From NCBI GenBank assembly GCA_036320915.1, contig JAXBDG010000013.1, positions 1,922,001 through 1,986,000 on the forward strand: DNA of 64,000 bases, written 5' to 3'. The notes under the pieces were generated by a model. That model worked only from the letters and a program-made list of their open reading frames with translations. It did no database searches and was not told the DNA's origin. Made by a program: the position numbers and the translations under genes. Shown here in pieces: positions 48,127 through 59,683 of this stretch. Within the stretch, counting starts at the first letter, position 1, and each line of letters opens with the position of its first letter. Source of the DNA: Linnemannia elongata. Taxonomy: Eukaryota > Mortierellomycota > Mortierellomycetes > Mortierellales > Mortierellaceae.

Positions 48127-51100
48127 TCATGAGGATCGAGGAAGGATGTCGCCGGTAGAGTCACCTAGAGGGCCAGCCTCATCGACCCGTGCCGTCTTGG
48201 TCTTAGTCGAATGGCTTGTCGTCTGTTGGCTGTGGTTGTGGTTTTGGTGGTCCTGAGTCTTCGATGCACGATGGCCATGGTGCTGTGGGTGATGATGATG
48301 GTGGTGGTTGGATCCAGACTCTCCCCGGTTCGAGTTAGTCGACCAAAGCAAACTCTTCTTGCCTGCCTTCCTCTTCTTCGCAGCGTCTGCAGCACCCTCC
48401 AACATATCTCCAGCGCTAACAGAGACCGAAGTAGCGGCATCCGAAGGCTCGGAAAATGCCTTCTCAGACTGGCTGCCAGCAAACAAATGAGGTGTCGTCT
48501 TTGCAATATCAGCCAAACAAAGCTCTACAGTCGCGCGAGGTGCCTTGCTTCCATGCCCACCACTCTCGCGATGGCCTCCATTGCCAGATCGACCATTCTT
48601 CTGTCGACTGTGACTAGAGTTGTTGCCACCACTGCCGCTATGGTTGCTGCTACCATTGGTGTTGTTGCTTTTGGATCCCTCACTGCTGTTTCCTTTGGCC
48701 GCTGATGACTTGCTCCGACGTTGAGAGTTGTTCGCTGAGGTTGGAGATCCTGGAGCCTTAGACTTGTCGCCTTGTTTGGTGGACGATAAATGTGATCCGG
48801 ATCCGGAAGTACTGTCGGACGAGTGTACGCTGGAGCGACGAGGTCGGTTGGATCCAATATGATGAGGGCCCGTGGTGTCGTTCTGCCTGGCAGTATCACT
48901 CTTTGCCAACTCTAACACTGGCTCCCCCTCCAACGACTTCTCTGCTTGCGCACCAGGTTCCTTGACTTCTTCCAGTAATTTTTCAACGGGTCGAGGCGTG
49001 GGAAGAGACGAAGAGGTAGCAACCGAGGCCGAGCTGGATCGAGGTCGCCTCTCATAGTTATTCCTGTCCTGTCGGCCCTCCGCGTTACCGCTGCTGTTGC
49101 TGCTGAAGTTGGATGAAGACGAGTTGTACGAGCGATTTGCCTTGTAATTTTCAGAGGTCCCACTAGATCCATCGGATCCACCACCTCCATTGTTATTGCC
49201 GTTGTTGTGACTGCCGTTGCGATCAAAAACATCTCGAGCATTCGGGCGAGACCGATATCCTGCTGCATAGCGCCTTCCAAGCGACGCCGTATTGTTGCCC
49301 GAAAACTGTCCATTGCCGTTTGAGTTCCTATATCCATTGTTGGTGTTGTGATAATAGCTCGAGGGGAAGATCCACTGCTCGCACACCTGATCCAGACTGC
49401 CATTGTGGTTCAGGATATCCAGCGCTCTCTTGAACTCGTGCTTCAGTCCCTTGCTACTGGCCATATCACAAGAGTTGCCCAAGTTTCGGCTGGTATCGAA
49501 CGGCTCCTCCACACAGAGCAGCCTGTAGTGCTTTCCGGGCAGGTGCCAACCCTTGGACTCTTTGGTCAGGTAACAGCCATGGCGAACCGAGGCCACATGG
49601 TGGTCATAGTCAAACTCAATGGCGAACCTGCAAGTAATGTACAAAAGAAAAAAAACCCAGATGTGAGTATCGCTGCTTTCAGCCTAATCGAATTCGGATA
49701 CTCCTAACTACTCTGCCATGTGCGTTCAAAATTGGCACCAATGAGTCCTTACTTTCTGAAGAAGGCGTAAAGAAGTCCTCCTAGTGACTCCTTATTGGCG
49801 CTGCCAAAGCCCTCCAACTTGGTCAAGTCGCTGAAGAATGATGTGTTGTTTCCATTGATGACCTGGTTGTCCGGAGAGAGCTCATGGGGCATGTCATGCA
49901 AGGACGGTAAAATGGGTGGTGACCGCATTTGCAAAAAGTTGATCACCATGCAGATCCAAGTGTATGTCGAAATGGTGCCACCGTTAGCTAAGCATTGGCA
50001 AACGCAAAATATAAAGATTCGTTAGTTCTACGTGGATTGAAGGCTGGAGTAGAACACGCCGGACAATGCCAAGTCAGACGGCGTACCTGCATCGTTGAGA
50101 ACTCTTTTGCGAGCCCAGTGCTTGATTATCATAGCAAAGGGGCGCACACGGTGGTCGATCGCCACATAGGTCTTCACCATCCTGGAATTCATAATGCCCA
50201 GTTGAGTATTGATGTTCATATCGCACGACAATTGTCTATGAGGAAAGACAGGGGTAGAGCGAATGTTAGACAAAGTTTCATCATCTTGTCATCTATAACA
50301 CGCAGACAATGGAATAGGTATAAAGGGCTTACAGTTCAGGATCCCAGAGCTTGACAATGGGGACTCGTGCGCCAGGGACGCAGAAAACATTCTCCATACC
50401 GTGCTTGCGGAACACCTCAGCCAACATTTCCACACCCTGCAATCCGAGCCACGAAGTTAAGATGCAGATATCAACGTCGCTTGTGTTAGTACCCAAGTCA
50501 TTGATGGTCGACCTGTGTATGGAGGTGGCAGAGATGATGGACGATAAAACGAGGCGGAGAGGGGGAGAGAGGACATGGAGACAAAACGAGTCAGTCAGTC
50601 AGTTCTGGGTCGGGAAATGCAGCAGCGTTTTTGTATCATGGCATGGTTCATCCTGAGCAAAGCTGACGAATTGAAATGGTCCTCGTACCCAAATGGTAGC
50701 ACTCTGATATCCTGTCCTGGCCACTCTGTCTCCACAATCTCCTCAATCTTGCTGATGAGCCGCGTCCTGCGCTGATGACTCTCCTCGGTGGGTAAGATGG
50801 TCTAATGAATCCAAAGAAAAGGCATCCATGGGATTAGCTAGTGTCATTGCAAGATAGGCTCCCTGCGCACCCTTGCCGAGGAAAGGGAGGTTAAGGAGAG
50901 AGCAGGAGAGAAGAATGCAGGGGTTCGTCTCCCTCTTTCCTCTCTCCACATGAAGACAGGCGCTTAGGCGCAAAGAAAACAACAACAAAAACAAAGTGTG
51001 TTGCCACACGTGGAGACGGGAGCTCACATCGTATGGTGTCCACACGCACCCGCAGCAAAAGCACACTCTCGTCTCTAAAATCCATGGGGTCCAAAAAAAA

Positions 51101-52328
51101 ATGTCATCAATTGGATGGATGCATTGAAACATACCTCAAAGAGACTATACATCTCCATCGTCAGCCTTCCTTCCCGCTCAGGCGACAGCATGATGGGCAC
51201 ATCTTGAAGACGTCGTTGTTCGTTCGAAGAAGGAGAGCCATTGGACCGTGTTGGGGGCCTGACGACGGGTCGAGGGTTGACACGGACTGGCGACACACCA
51301 GTGAGAAGCGAGTTCCAAGCCGACACGGGTTGGGCTGATGGGCGCTGGTTTGGTATCCGGGGAGTTTCAACAGCAACAACAGCTCCTGTGGAATCAACGG
51401 GAGGTCGAGCAGGCCAAGTTGTCCTTGCAGTCGGAGGTGCAGACTCTGCTCTTGAGCGAGCTGTTGGCTGGTTTCTTCTCCTGTCGCCTTGTCCTCCTCC
51501 TCCGTTACCATGGTTTCCACTTCCGTTGCTACTTGATCCTGACTTGTGAGGCTTGGCGGGTGACGATCTTTCAGCTGTAGCCGCAGTAGGGGCGGCGGCG
51601 ACAGTGACTGCGGGATGAGAGTCTTGAGAGGACTCTTGAACAGATGACTCCTGAGTGGATTCGCAGGGAACAGGTTGTCGTGTAGGGGAAAGAGGAGGGG
51701 TGGCCATCATAGGGCTGTCGAAGGTGTTTAAGAGACGTGGCGTGAGAGACTTTGGTTTTGTTATATGGTATTTTTGTTCGTTCCTGCTCCTGAGGCCATT
51801 GGAGGGCGGACTGGCGGGATGGGTGAGGATAGAGGAGGATTGATTCCGGTCGGAACTAGGTGGGCGTGCGTTGTTGTTGTTGTTGTTGTTGTTGATATTA
51901 TTGTTGTTCGAGCCGTGGTGGAAGAGGGGATCAGGCATGTCTACACAGTCAGCAGAATCTGTCGAGTCAACAGAGAGGGAGTCGACGCTTCCTTCAGAGA
52001 GCGAGTCCTCGAGGGAGGTGGGTGAGTCTGGACGGATTTGGTCGAGGTGTTCTTGATGATGGATTTGATGCGGAGGTTGATGGGGTTGATGTTGTTGGTT
52101 TAGAGGATGGCTGTGTAGGGTGACGGAGGGATGGGCAAGGGTCTGGCCTTGTTGTCCGTGGAGGTGGTTGTTATTTGAGTGAAGGAGGTGACCGTGGCGA
52201 GAGAGGAGGGCGTCTGTCGGGGATGATTTGATGGTGATGGGCTGATGATCTGAGTCTTGCTCTTGGTCGATAAAGAAGCCGTCAACGACTGTGAGCTCGC
52301 GGGAGGACTGGCTGGACAGAGGCAGCAT
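48127..52328 (-). CDS. non-canonical poly(A)/poly(U) polymerase of the Cid1 type
   Basis: Six exons: 52328-51135, 50801-50689, 50512-50333, 50235-50087, 49987-49753 and 49627-48127. They sum to 3372 nt, or 1123 residues. The central enzyme core adds nucleotides to RNA 3' ends. Nucleotidyltransferase motif: LPFGSTINDLGTNTSDVDI with metal-binding D448 and D450; the third acidic residue is D501 in LQLSCDMNIN. The palm continues with MVKTYVAIDHRVRPFAMIIKHWA, and the PAP-associated domain is at about 600-640 (NKESLGGLLYAFFRKFAIEFDY). No RRM is present. The core is flanked by about 390 N-terminal residues rich in H/Q/N/S and about 440 C-terminal residues rich in N/S/G/H, both predicted disordered. 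Uridylyl or adenylyl specificity cannot be decided by eye. Roles could include mRNA or small-RNA tailing. Confidence 0.93.
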
Positions 52329-52371
52329 ATTGATTACTGGGATTTGTCTCTTTCTTTAGCTTTGGTTTTGG

Positions 52372-52434
52372 TTGTTTGTCTGTTTGGTCGTTTGTCTGTT
52401 TGTTTGTTTGTTTGCTTGTTTGTTTGTTTTGTTT
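52372..52434. repeat. (TTTG/TCTG)n microsatellite
   Basis: Tandem TTTG units with TCTG, TCG and CTTG variants, directly upstream of the Cid1-type gene. Confidence 0.8.
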
Positions 52435-52449
52435 GATCTTGTCGAGAAT

Positions 52450-52451
<2 letters not shown>

Positions 52452-52498
<47 letters not shown>
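52452..52498. repeat. (GA)n microsatellite
   Basis: About 23 AG units in tandem, upstream of the Cid1-type gene. They make an RERERE open frame on the + strand that is not a gene. Confidence 0.9.
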
Positions 52499-52508
<10 letters not shown>

Positions 52509-54454
52509 AGAGGGGAATGCCGGCGAGAATTACTTTGCTGCAAGGCAAGGCTGTTTGTAATGGGATATGTGTGATGTGATGTGTGTGGTATGCGGACAAA
52601 TGCAGATATGCGCCAATGCGGCAATGAACGTGTGAAAAAAAAGGAGGGGAAGGAGGGGAAAGAGGGGAAGGAACAAAAGTGTTCACAACGCAGACAAAGA
52701 CACGAGAAAAACAAGGACGACCTTCTCGGGGAGAAAGGATACTCAGGGACTTGACTTGGATCTCTTGCCGTATGGTCCTGGGAAAGGGAAGAAGGAAGAA
52801 AACGAAAAGCAGAGGAGAAGTGCGGGGTATCTCGACAGGATGAGTCCAGGGTCTAGGGGTGTTGGTCTCTGGGTGCTCGCTTTGTCTTCCTTGATACTTG
52901 TGCTTGTGTGTTTGCTTGAGTGTGCTTGTGTGTAGGTTCTTGTGTCTGTTTGTTTGGTGTTGTGAATGAAGAGGAGGAGGAGAGGTAAGAATGGATCGGA
53001 TCGAGAAGGTGAGTAAGAAAGGGGACTGGTTAAACGAATGGAGCCAAATAAAAAAATAACAATAAAAAAAAATGAATCAGCAGCAAAACGAAGGTCGAGA
53101 TGGACGATGACCGTACAAGGAAAAGAAAGAGTGGGCGAGAAAAGGGTCAGGGTTGTTTGCGGAAGAGAAGGGAGAAGGTATAGAAGCGTGAAAGATGAGG
53201 AGGAAGGGAGGATGAGTGAAGAGACGAATGGGACAAAGGGAACAGAGGAAGGGAAAGAAAGGAAGGAAGCAAAGAGCGAAGTTCAAAGAAATTAAATGCG
53301 AGTGGCAGAGGAGAGAAAAGACGAGCAAATGCAAAGTCAATTTGGACAGTGAGCGTTCACTTTTTGAAATGCTGCGAAAAAACGTTGAAAGTGGGGGATG
53401 AAATAGTGGCGTGCACTATCCACCATGGATTGAGTGAGGGGGACACGATGAAAGGAAGACATCACATTCATTCTTACGCATATCAAATCCGCACTTGTCC
53501 TTTCCCATGTCCTCAATTGAAAGAAAACAAAGAAACAAAGTGCTCACCACACACTCCTTGCATTAGCAACCGTCAGTAATACATCGCCAACATTGGGCAA
53601 TGTGGCAATGTTTATCATCACAAACTAACCTGCATTACCCCCTATCCCTCCTCCATCCTCTTCTTTTTCACTCCTTCTCGTCGTTCTCTTTACCCTGTCT
53701 TGTACTTCCTCACTCCCCTGACACCTTCTATTTTAGCTTCGAATCCCCCTTTAGGGTCGAAAAGAAAACGTCGATGCGGCAACGGTCGATAGGGTACTAG
53801 ACCCCTCACTCCCCTTCCTTGTTACCGATGCAGATGCCGATGGCGATAGATGTTGCGACTGGATTGCAACAACTCAACGGAAAATGCACGGTAGCAACAA
53901 AACAATCAAACAACAAACAAACAAAAGAGCAAGGGCTTGTTGGGTTGGGTGTAGGTGTAGTGTGGTATGGTGTTGGGGATGGAAAAAGAGGAAGTGAACG
54001 CCCAAACCCTCTCAACAGAAACAAACAAACAAAACAAAAAGCTCTCTTTCTCTCCCCTTCAATAGGTGAGGGTTGCCTTGCCTTGCAAATCGCAAAAAAT
54101 ATGGTCATGTATGTATGTGAGCACTTTCGTCCTCGATGGATCGATATCCCTAATTGACCCTTCTACTTGGATTTTCTCCTCTTAGTCTCTCATTCTTTTC
54201 ATGAACCAGCTCATTTTCTTTTTGTTGACCTTTGGTAGCAAGGAATCTGTTGCTGCGGGCTTAGATATTAAAATTGATAATGAAAATGGCAAAAAGGTTG
54301 GTAGCACCTTGATACACTTCGCAGGAGAGTGTATGTATGGCAATTTATAACCTAGCGCGCCACGACATAATTATGTCCTTCCCGAACTTCCACGAACGTA
54401 TTACAAATGAAGTTGTACAAAAGCGTCGAACTCCAAGGTGTGAGAGCGGGTTTA

Positions 54455-54478
54455 GCACTGCACTGCACTGCACTGCAC
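54455..54478. repeat. (GCACT)n repeat
   Basis: Nearly five perfect copies of GCACT. Confidence 0.8.
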
Positions 54479-54746
54479 GTTTGAAGCTACAAGGCGGAAG
54501 TCAGGCAGTGGATAGTCGATAAAGTAGTAGGTAGTTTGTAGCTTCAGGGTCGCAAAAATAAGAATGGAGTGAGCAGTTGGCAATCAAGTCAGGCAAGTAC
54601 TGTTTTGGGCGAAATGCATTTGTTGAAAGAAAAAAAAGAAAATAAATAAAAGCAATCGATCCTGACTAGACTAGACTAGGTTGACGCTCTGTGTGTGTGT
54701 GTTTGTTCGTTGGCGATCTGTTGAGATGTCCTGTGAAGAGACGTAT

Positions 54747-55442
54747 TTACTTCTTGCCAGACTTCTTGATGCCACCACCGACTGTTTCGATGTCCACCGT
54801 TTGTTGTTTTGATAGCAAAGATGAGAAGGAAAAGGTAATGAAAGAGTTAGTAGATGTGACGATATTGCGCATGATGATTCCGTGTCAACCTGGCAAAAGA
54901 GTAGCACAATCCATGAAGTCAATCGACAACACAGAGACGCAATGGGAGATACACATACCGAGGGGTCCCTTGCCGGCAGCCTTCTCCTTCAACGCCTTCA
55001 ATGCGGCCTGCTGCTCCTTCTGCTTGGCCTGGAAAGCGATATCCTCCTATAAACATATGAAATGATGATGTGAACATTTGTTAATATGTTGTGTTTGTTG
55101 ACAAGAAAGGTATGTATGCCCTTATCCGCAGTATGTGTCACAACGGCGAGTAGGTGTGTGTGCGTGTATGTGAGTATGTAGTCGTAGCTGCGCCTCCAGT
55201 GCAATATGTGTTTCCCATGGCTCTAAAGGAAGGTCCAGTGAACTGCTCCAAGCCTAGTAAATAATATCGTCCTCCTGGCTGGTGTATGGCCATATGTTCT
55301 TCCTCCTGTGGGCTGATGAGACCTCAGCTCGTTTGGATGAGTAAAGAGAAGAAAAGAAGAAGGGACTTACTTCGTCGAGCTCGTTGACCTTCTTCTTGGG
55401 AGCCTTCAGGGGCTTGGCTTTTCCTCCGGCGCGTCCAGACAT
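54747..55442 (-). CDS. TMA7: TMA7, translation-machinery-associated protein 7
   Basis: Three exons: 55442-55371, 55046-54959 and 54781-54747. They sum to 195 nt, or 64 residues, exactly the usual TMA7 length. The chain starts MSGRAGGKAKPLKAPKKK, continues with a helical EDIAFQAKQKEQQAALKAL and ends GKGPLVGGGIKKSGKK, the diagnostic C-terminus. In yeast TMA7 co-purifies with ribosomes; its exact job is unclear. The short exons hide it from ordinary open-frame searches. It is transcribed divergently from the LETM1 gene across 518 bp. Confidence 0.96.
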
Positions 55443-55960
55443 GGTTGTTTTGTTGGTGTGTGGGTGGTGGTGGATGGGTTGATGGAAAAGAAGAAAAAAA
55501 AAAAAAAAAAAAGAAAAGATCACACAACCAAGAAAAGTTTTGTTTTCTTGTGAGGAGGTGTGAGGTAGGGAGAACATACCGAAGTCATGTGACGTTAAGG
55601 GTGACTGTTTCAATGAGATTTAATCCCTTCCGGTGGTCGGGCTGGGCTGGGGTTCTGGCAAATGTAAAAGAAGGATTAAGAAGAATTGCTGGGCATTTTT
55701 TTTTTTTTTTTTTTTTTTTGCCTTTTCCAGCAGAGGGAACGACTTCGCGATCCGTTTTCTCTGAGATATCGAATTTCCTCCCACGTTCCGCTTCTTTTCC
55801 CTTTCTTCTTTATCACTCTCCCCACTCACCTTTGTTCACACCCTTCCCCTTCTTACTCGCAGCCGTCGGAACAGTCGTTGTTCATCTTCCTCTTCGTCCC
55901 TTCCCTACCTCCCTCCTTCTCCTTCTCTCCTTTACCCCCCGTACCTCTCTCTCGCTAATA
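55443..55960. promoter_or_regulatory. divergent intergenic region between TMA7 and LETM1
   Basis: Must contain both promoters. It holds an A-rich tract near 55490-55512, a T-tract near 55697-55720 and a T/C-rich leader before the LETM1 start. No other gene is seen. Confidence 0.6.
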
Positions 55961-58900
55961 ATGTATCATACCCTCAGGCCCACGCTCCGGGTCGGTACAA
56001 CCACCTCCGCCTCTATGCTGCCCGGTAAGACCCAAGCATAGCTCTCACTTTCGTATGCATACTTCATTCATAAAACTGATCAGCCGACAGTGACACACTC
56101 ATTACTTCTTTACTGACTCATTGTCTTGTTCCTTCCTGCCTACCTTCCGATGCGGATCATGAACAACAGCCGGATCATACACTTCGGCATTGCGCATGAA
56201 TGTCACAACCCCATACTACAGATCAGTCAAGGTCCAGCTAGTCAACACGCGTTACACAGCAGGCACCAGGTCAGGACCAGCGACTGGATACACCAACATC
56301 AATGGCTTCCACTCCTCACCCTTCCCCCGGATCCCCTCAACCCTCCGCCTCCTCAAGGCCACCGAACAACCCGCCGCACCCCTCTTGAAATCGACCATCG
56401 AAAAGGAGACTCTTGCTTCGCGTTCTGCAGAGATGGCCAAGGCCAAGGCGGCCAAGGAAGCTTCGGAGGCTGCTAGTGGTATTGCTGGTGAGGGAGCAGT
56501 GCTTGAGCCCAAGAAATCGTTGTGGGTTCGATTCAAGAACGAGATGGTTCATTATTGGCATGGTACCAAGCTCCTTGGAAAGGAGATCAAGATTTCGACA
56601 AAGTTGGCTGGACGGCTATTGAACGGCAACAAGTTGACCCGGCGCGAGCAGAGACAGGCAAGTTATCTTGGATAACTATTTTTATTTTATTCTTTTACGG
56701 ACACACTTCAACCATCTCAGCATCCAATAACTGGGGCAAAAGACGTGTATTTATCTCTTGCATCATATGGATGCAACCACGTCGACGCGAATTAGCTCCC
56801 TATGAAACAAGCCTAGAAGCCTCTGTTACATGTTCAATTGAGACTAACCCTTACAACAATTTCTGACCGATCATACGAAAAATAGTTGAGACGTACGACA
56901 GGAGATTTGATGCGACTGATCCCATTCTCGGTGTTCCTGATCGTGCCATTCATGGAATTGTTGCTGCCTGTCGCGTTGAAGCTGTTCCCCAACATGCTCC
57001 CTTCCACCTTTGAGGACAAGTTTGCAGAGGAGGAAAAGAAGCGCAAGCTGCTCAAGATGCGTCTGGAGATGGCAAAGTTCTTGCAGGAGACCATTGAGGA
57101 GTCTGGTATCCCTGGATCGCAGCGCGCAGAGGCTGTCAAAGAGTTTGGTGATTTCTTCCGCAAGGTCCGCACCACTGGCGAGCAGGCATCGACCGATGAG
57201 CTGATCCGTGTCGCCAAGCTGTTCCACGATGAATTGACACTCGACAACTTGTCTCGTCCTCAGCTTGTGTCGATGTGCCGGTACATGAACCTGAATGCCT
57301 TTGGAACGGACAACTTTTTGAGGTACCAGATCCGTAACAAGATGAACTCTATCAAACAGGATGACAAGGTAAAAACAAACAATGATATTTTGTGCGCGTT
57401 ACTTTTTTCCTTTGTCCTACCTGGGTAGTATGTGAAATGACGCAAGGGGATGTATGAGCAAATATCGGTACCCCGCCTCCTTGCCCCGCGTTGTCCCCGC
57501 ACCCTGGTCCCTCCACTCTTGGGTCCGATCGGCGTCCGGAATGGAACAAAAAATTATCTGCGTGTCTACTCCATAGATAACGTGACTAACGTCCTACTTT
57601 GTCTCCATTTAGCTGATCATGGCCGAGGGTGTCGACTCTTTGACGACACGCGAGCTGCAGGCAGCCTGCCAGTCTCGTGGTATCCGCACTGGAGGTGTCT
57701 CCCCTGCTCGTCTTCGCAGTGAACTGTCTCAGTGGCTCGAGCTCAACTTGACCTACGCCATCCCTTCGTCCCTTTTGATCCTTTCCCGTGCCTTTTCCTT
57801 CTCCGACTCTAAGGATCTCGCCACCCCCGTCGAGGCCCTTCAGGCTACCCTCTCATCCTTGCCCGACAGTCTCTTGACCGAGACCGAGTTGCACGTCTCT
57901 GAGCTCGAGGGTGCTGCCACTCCTCAGCAAAAGTTGGAGGTTCTGGAACAGCAGGAAGAATTGATCGCCGACGAGAAGGCTCAGGAAGAGAAGGAAGAAA
58001 AGGCCCGCAAGGAGCGCAAGGAGGAGGCTAGACTCAAGAAGGAGGCCGAAGAGAGAGAGAAGGAGAAGTTGAAGGCTCAGGAACAGGAGGCCGCCACCAC
58101 TACAACAGCAGCACCCGTCGTTACTACGGCAGCCGATGTGCCATTGTTCGACAAGTCGACTCCTACTGCTGCTGCCGCTGGTGCTCCCGCTACTTTCGCT
58201 GGTGCCTCTGAGCTATTGACGGATGCTCAGGTTGCCGCTCAGGTTGCCAAGGATGCCGGAGCCACTAGCGCCACCAAAGAGTTGGTCGATGCTGCTGCCT
58301 CTGTTGAGGCTGCTGGTACCAATGTCCTCAAGCCTGCTGAGGACGAGGAGGACAAGGCCCGTATGACTGAGGAGCAGTTGCTTGAGTTGCGTGAGGCTCT
58401 CTGTATCATGTCTTCGCGTTCTGCTGTTCTTGAGGAGCGTGAGGAGCTTGAGGATCTCAAAGAAGACCGCATGGAATACAAGGAGGTAACTACATGTCAT
58501 CTTTGTTGTTATTGTATATACCCACCCTTTCCCTTCTTCCCCTCTTTACGCCTTCCGTTGCTGGCCCTTCCAATGTTTATGGTGGGACGAGAGCACAAAA
58601 AACACTCCTCTGGCCAAGCAACTGACCCTTGCATTAATTAACTTGTTGAATTAGGACATTGAGGAGTTGGCTCAGGTGCAGCGCAAGGAACATAACGTGT
58701 CCAGGAGATTGGGCAGCCGTCTTGAGAAGATGATTGCCAAGCTTGACAAGGAGTTAGAGGCATACGATGCAGAGGGCAACAAGCTCCAACAGTTCCAGGC
58801 CAACGAACGCGGAGAGTTGACAGTCAAGGATATTGAGGAGGCATTGAAGATTATTAAGCACGCCCCCGATGCTGAAAACATCAAGCAAATTGTCAAGAAG

Positions 58901-59077
58901 TTGGATGTGGATGGTGATGGTCTTGTGTTGTTGAGCCACATTGTTGAGTTGGCTGACCTGGTTGAGGAGGAGGAAGGTACGGGAGTGCTTGTTGAGGGCA
59001 AGAAGATGCCTGGCAAGGATGTTGAGACCGGGGGCGAGAAGAAGCTGAAGAAGGAGGATGTCTTGAAGGAGGACTAG
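55961..59077 (+). CDS. LETM1: LETM1-domain mitochondrial inner-membrane protein with EF-hand
   Basis: Five exons: 55961-56024, 56170-56657, 56886-57368, 57613-58485 and 58655-59077. They sum to 2331 nt, or 776 residues. Family role: mitochondrial K+/H+ exchange and volume control (yeast Mdm38 also binds mitoribosomes). The N-terminus is basic and Ser/Thr-rich (MYHTLRPTLRVGTTTSASML), fitting mitochondrial import. The single membrane segment is in LRRTTGDLMRLIPFSVFLIV...ELLLP, followed by the matrix LETM1 ribosome-binding-like domain (RPQLVSMCRYMNLNAFGTDNFLRYQI; LTTRELQAACQSRGI), a Lys/Glu coiled coil, an Ala-rich linker and an EF-hand loop DVDGDGLVLLSH near the C-terminus. Intron 2 (56658-56885) is GC-AG (CAG|GCAAGT); it is needed to join RREQRQ to LRRTTGDL. 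Confidence 0.95.
56658..56885 (+). other. GC-AG intron of the LETM1 gene
   Basis: Donor AGACAG|GCAAGT and acceptor AAATAG|TTGAGA. Using the GT four bases later would shift the frame out of the conserved LRRTT...LIPFSVF membrane segment. Confidence 0.85.
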
Positions 59078-59683
59078 AGGGTTCTGTCGAAGCATATGCA
59101 CATATGTACATTGGGCCGAGTACGCAATCACGCCACTGCTCTTTCATCATGAACCCTTTTTCACCTTTTGTGTCTTTTATTTGCATCCGTGTATTATTTT
59201 ATTTTGTTTGTTGTTTTCCATATACTGTTAGCTCTTTTTTTCTTTATGATTCCCCTGTCAGCTTTTTGGACAATAAAAAAGAAGAGTAGAGCAAACCGTC
59301 TAGACAACGAAAAAAAAAAAAAAAAAAAAAAAAAAAACCAATGGGCGTACTTTTCGCCACGTAGTCCTCCTGGGAATGTGTGTGTACATGAGAGCCAACA
59401 GGGCGTCTGCCTGTTTGTCTGGACAAGGGTCTGAACAAGTGAGCTTGGCAGGCGCTATATTATTAAGGGGCATTTCGACTGCTCCTCTGACCCCTTCCAA
59501 CGGTCGACTCTTTTTTCCTTCAGTTACAACCGCAACTACTGGCAAGCAGGAGCTTGCTCCCTTTCTTTTCTTTACATTTCCATTTACTCACAAAATACAC
59601 ATCCCCTTCATTCACTTTTACACAACACTCCCACACACATTCAACTACCACCTACACCTCATTTCACTACAACGCACACACAC
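59078..59683. other. intergenic, LETM1 3' region and promoter of the next gene
   Basis: Holds the A28 tract at 59310-59337. The last 120 bp before 59684 form a CA/CT-rich leader. No gene seen. Confidence 0.5.
59272..59277 (+). terminator. polyadenylation signal of the LETM1 gene
   Basis: AATAAA, about 195 bp after the stop. A genomic A28 tract follows at 59310-59337. Confidence 0.5.

Larger units (their letters stand above)
52329..54746. other. intergenic, promoter/leader of the Cid1-type gene
   Basis: No gene supported. Simple repeats are dense near the start at 52328: (TTTG)n at 52372-52434 and (GA)n at 52452-52498. Farther right lie (GCACT)n at 54455-54478 and a purine-rich stretch at 53060-53300. 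Confidence 0.55.

Noticed and set aside
59310..59337. A28 tract as evidence that the LETM1 3' UTR was retroposed
   Set aside because: LETM1 has four introns and an intact promoter side, and I found no flanking duplication; treated as a simple repeat.
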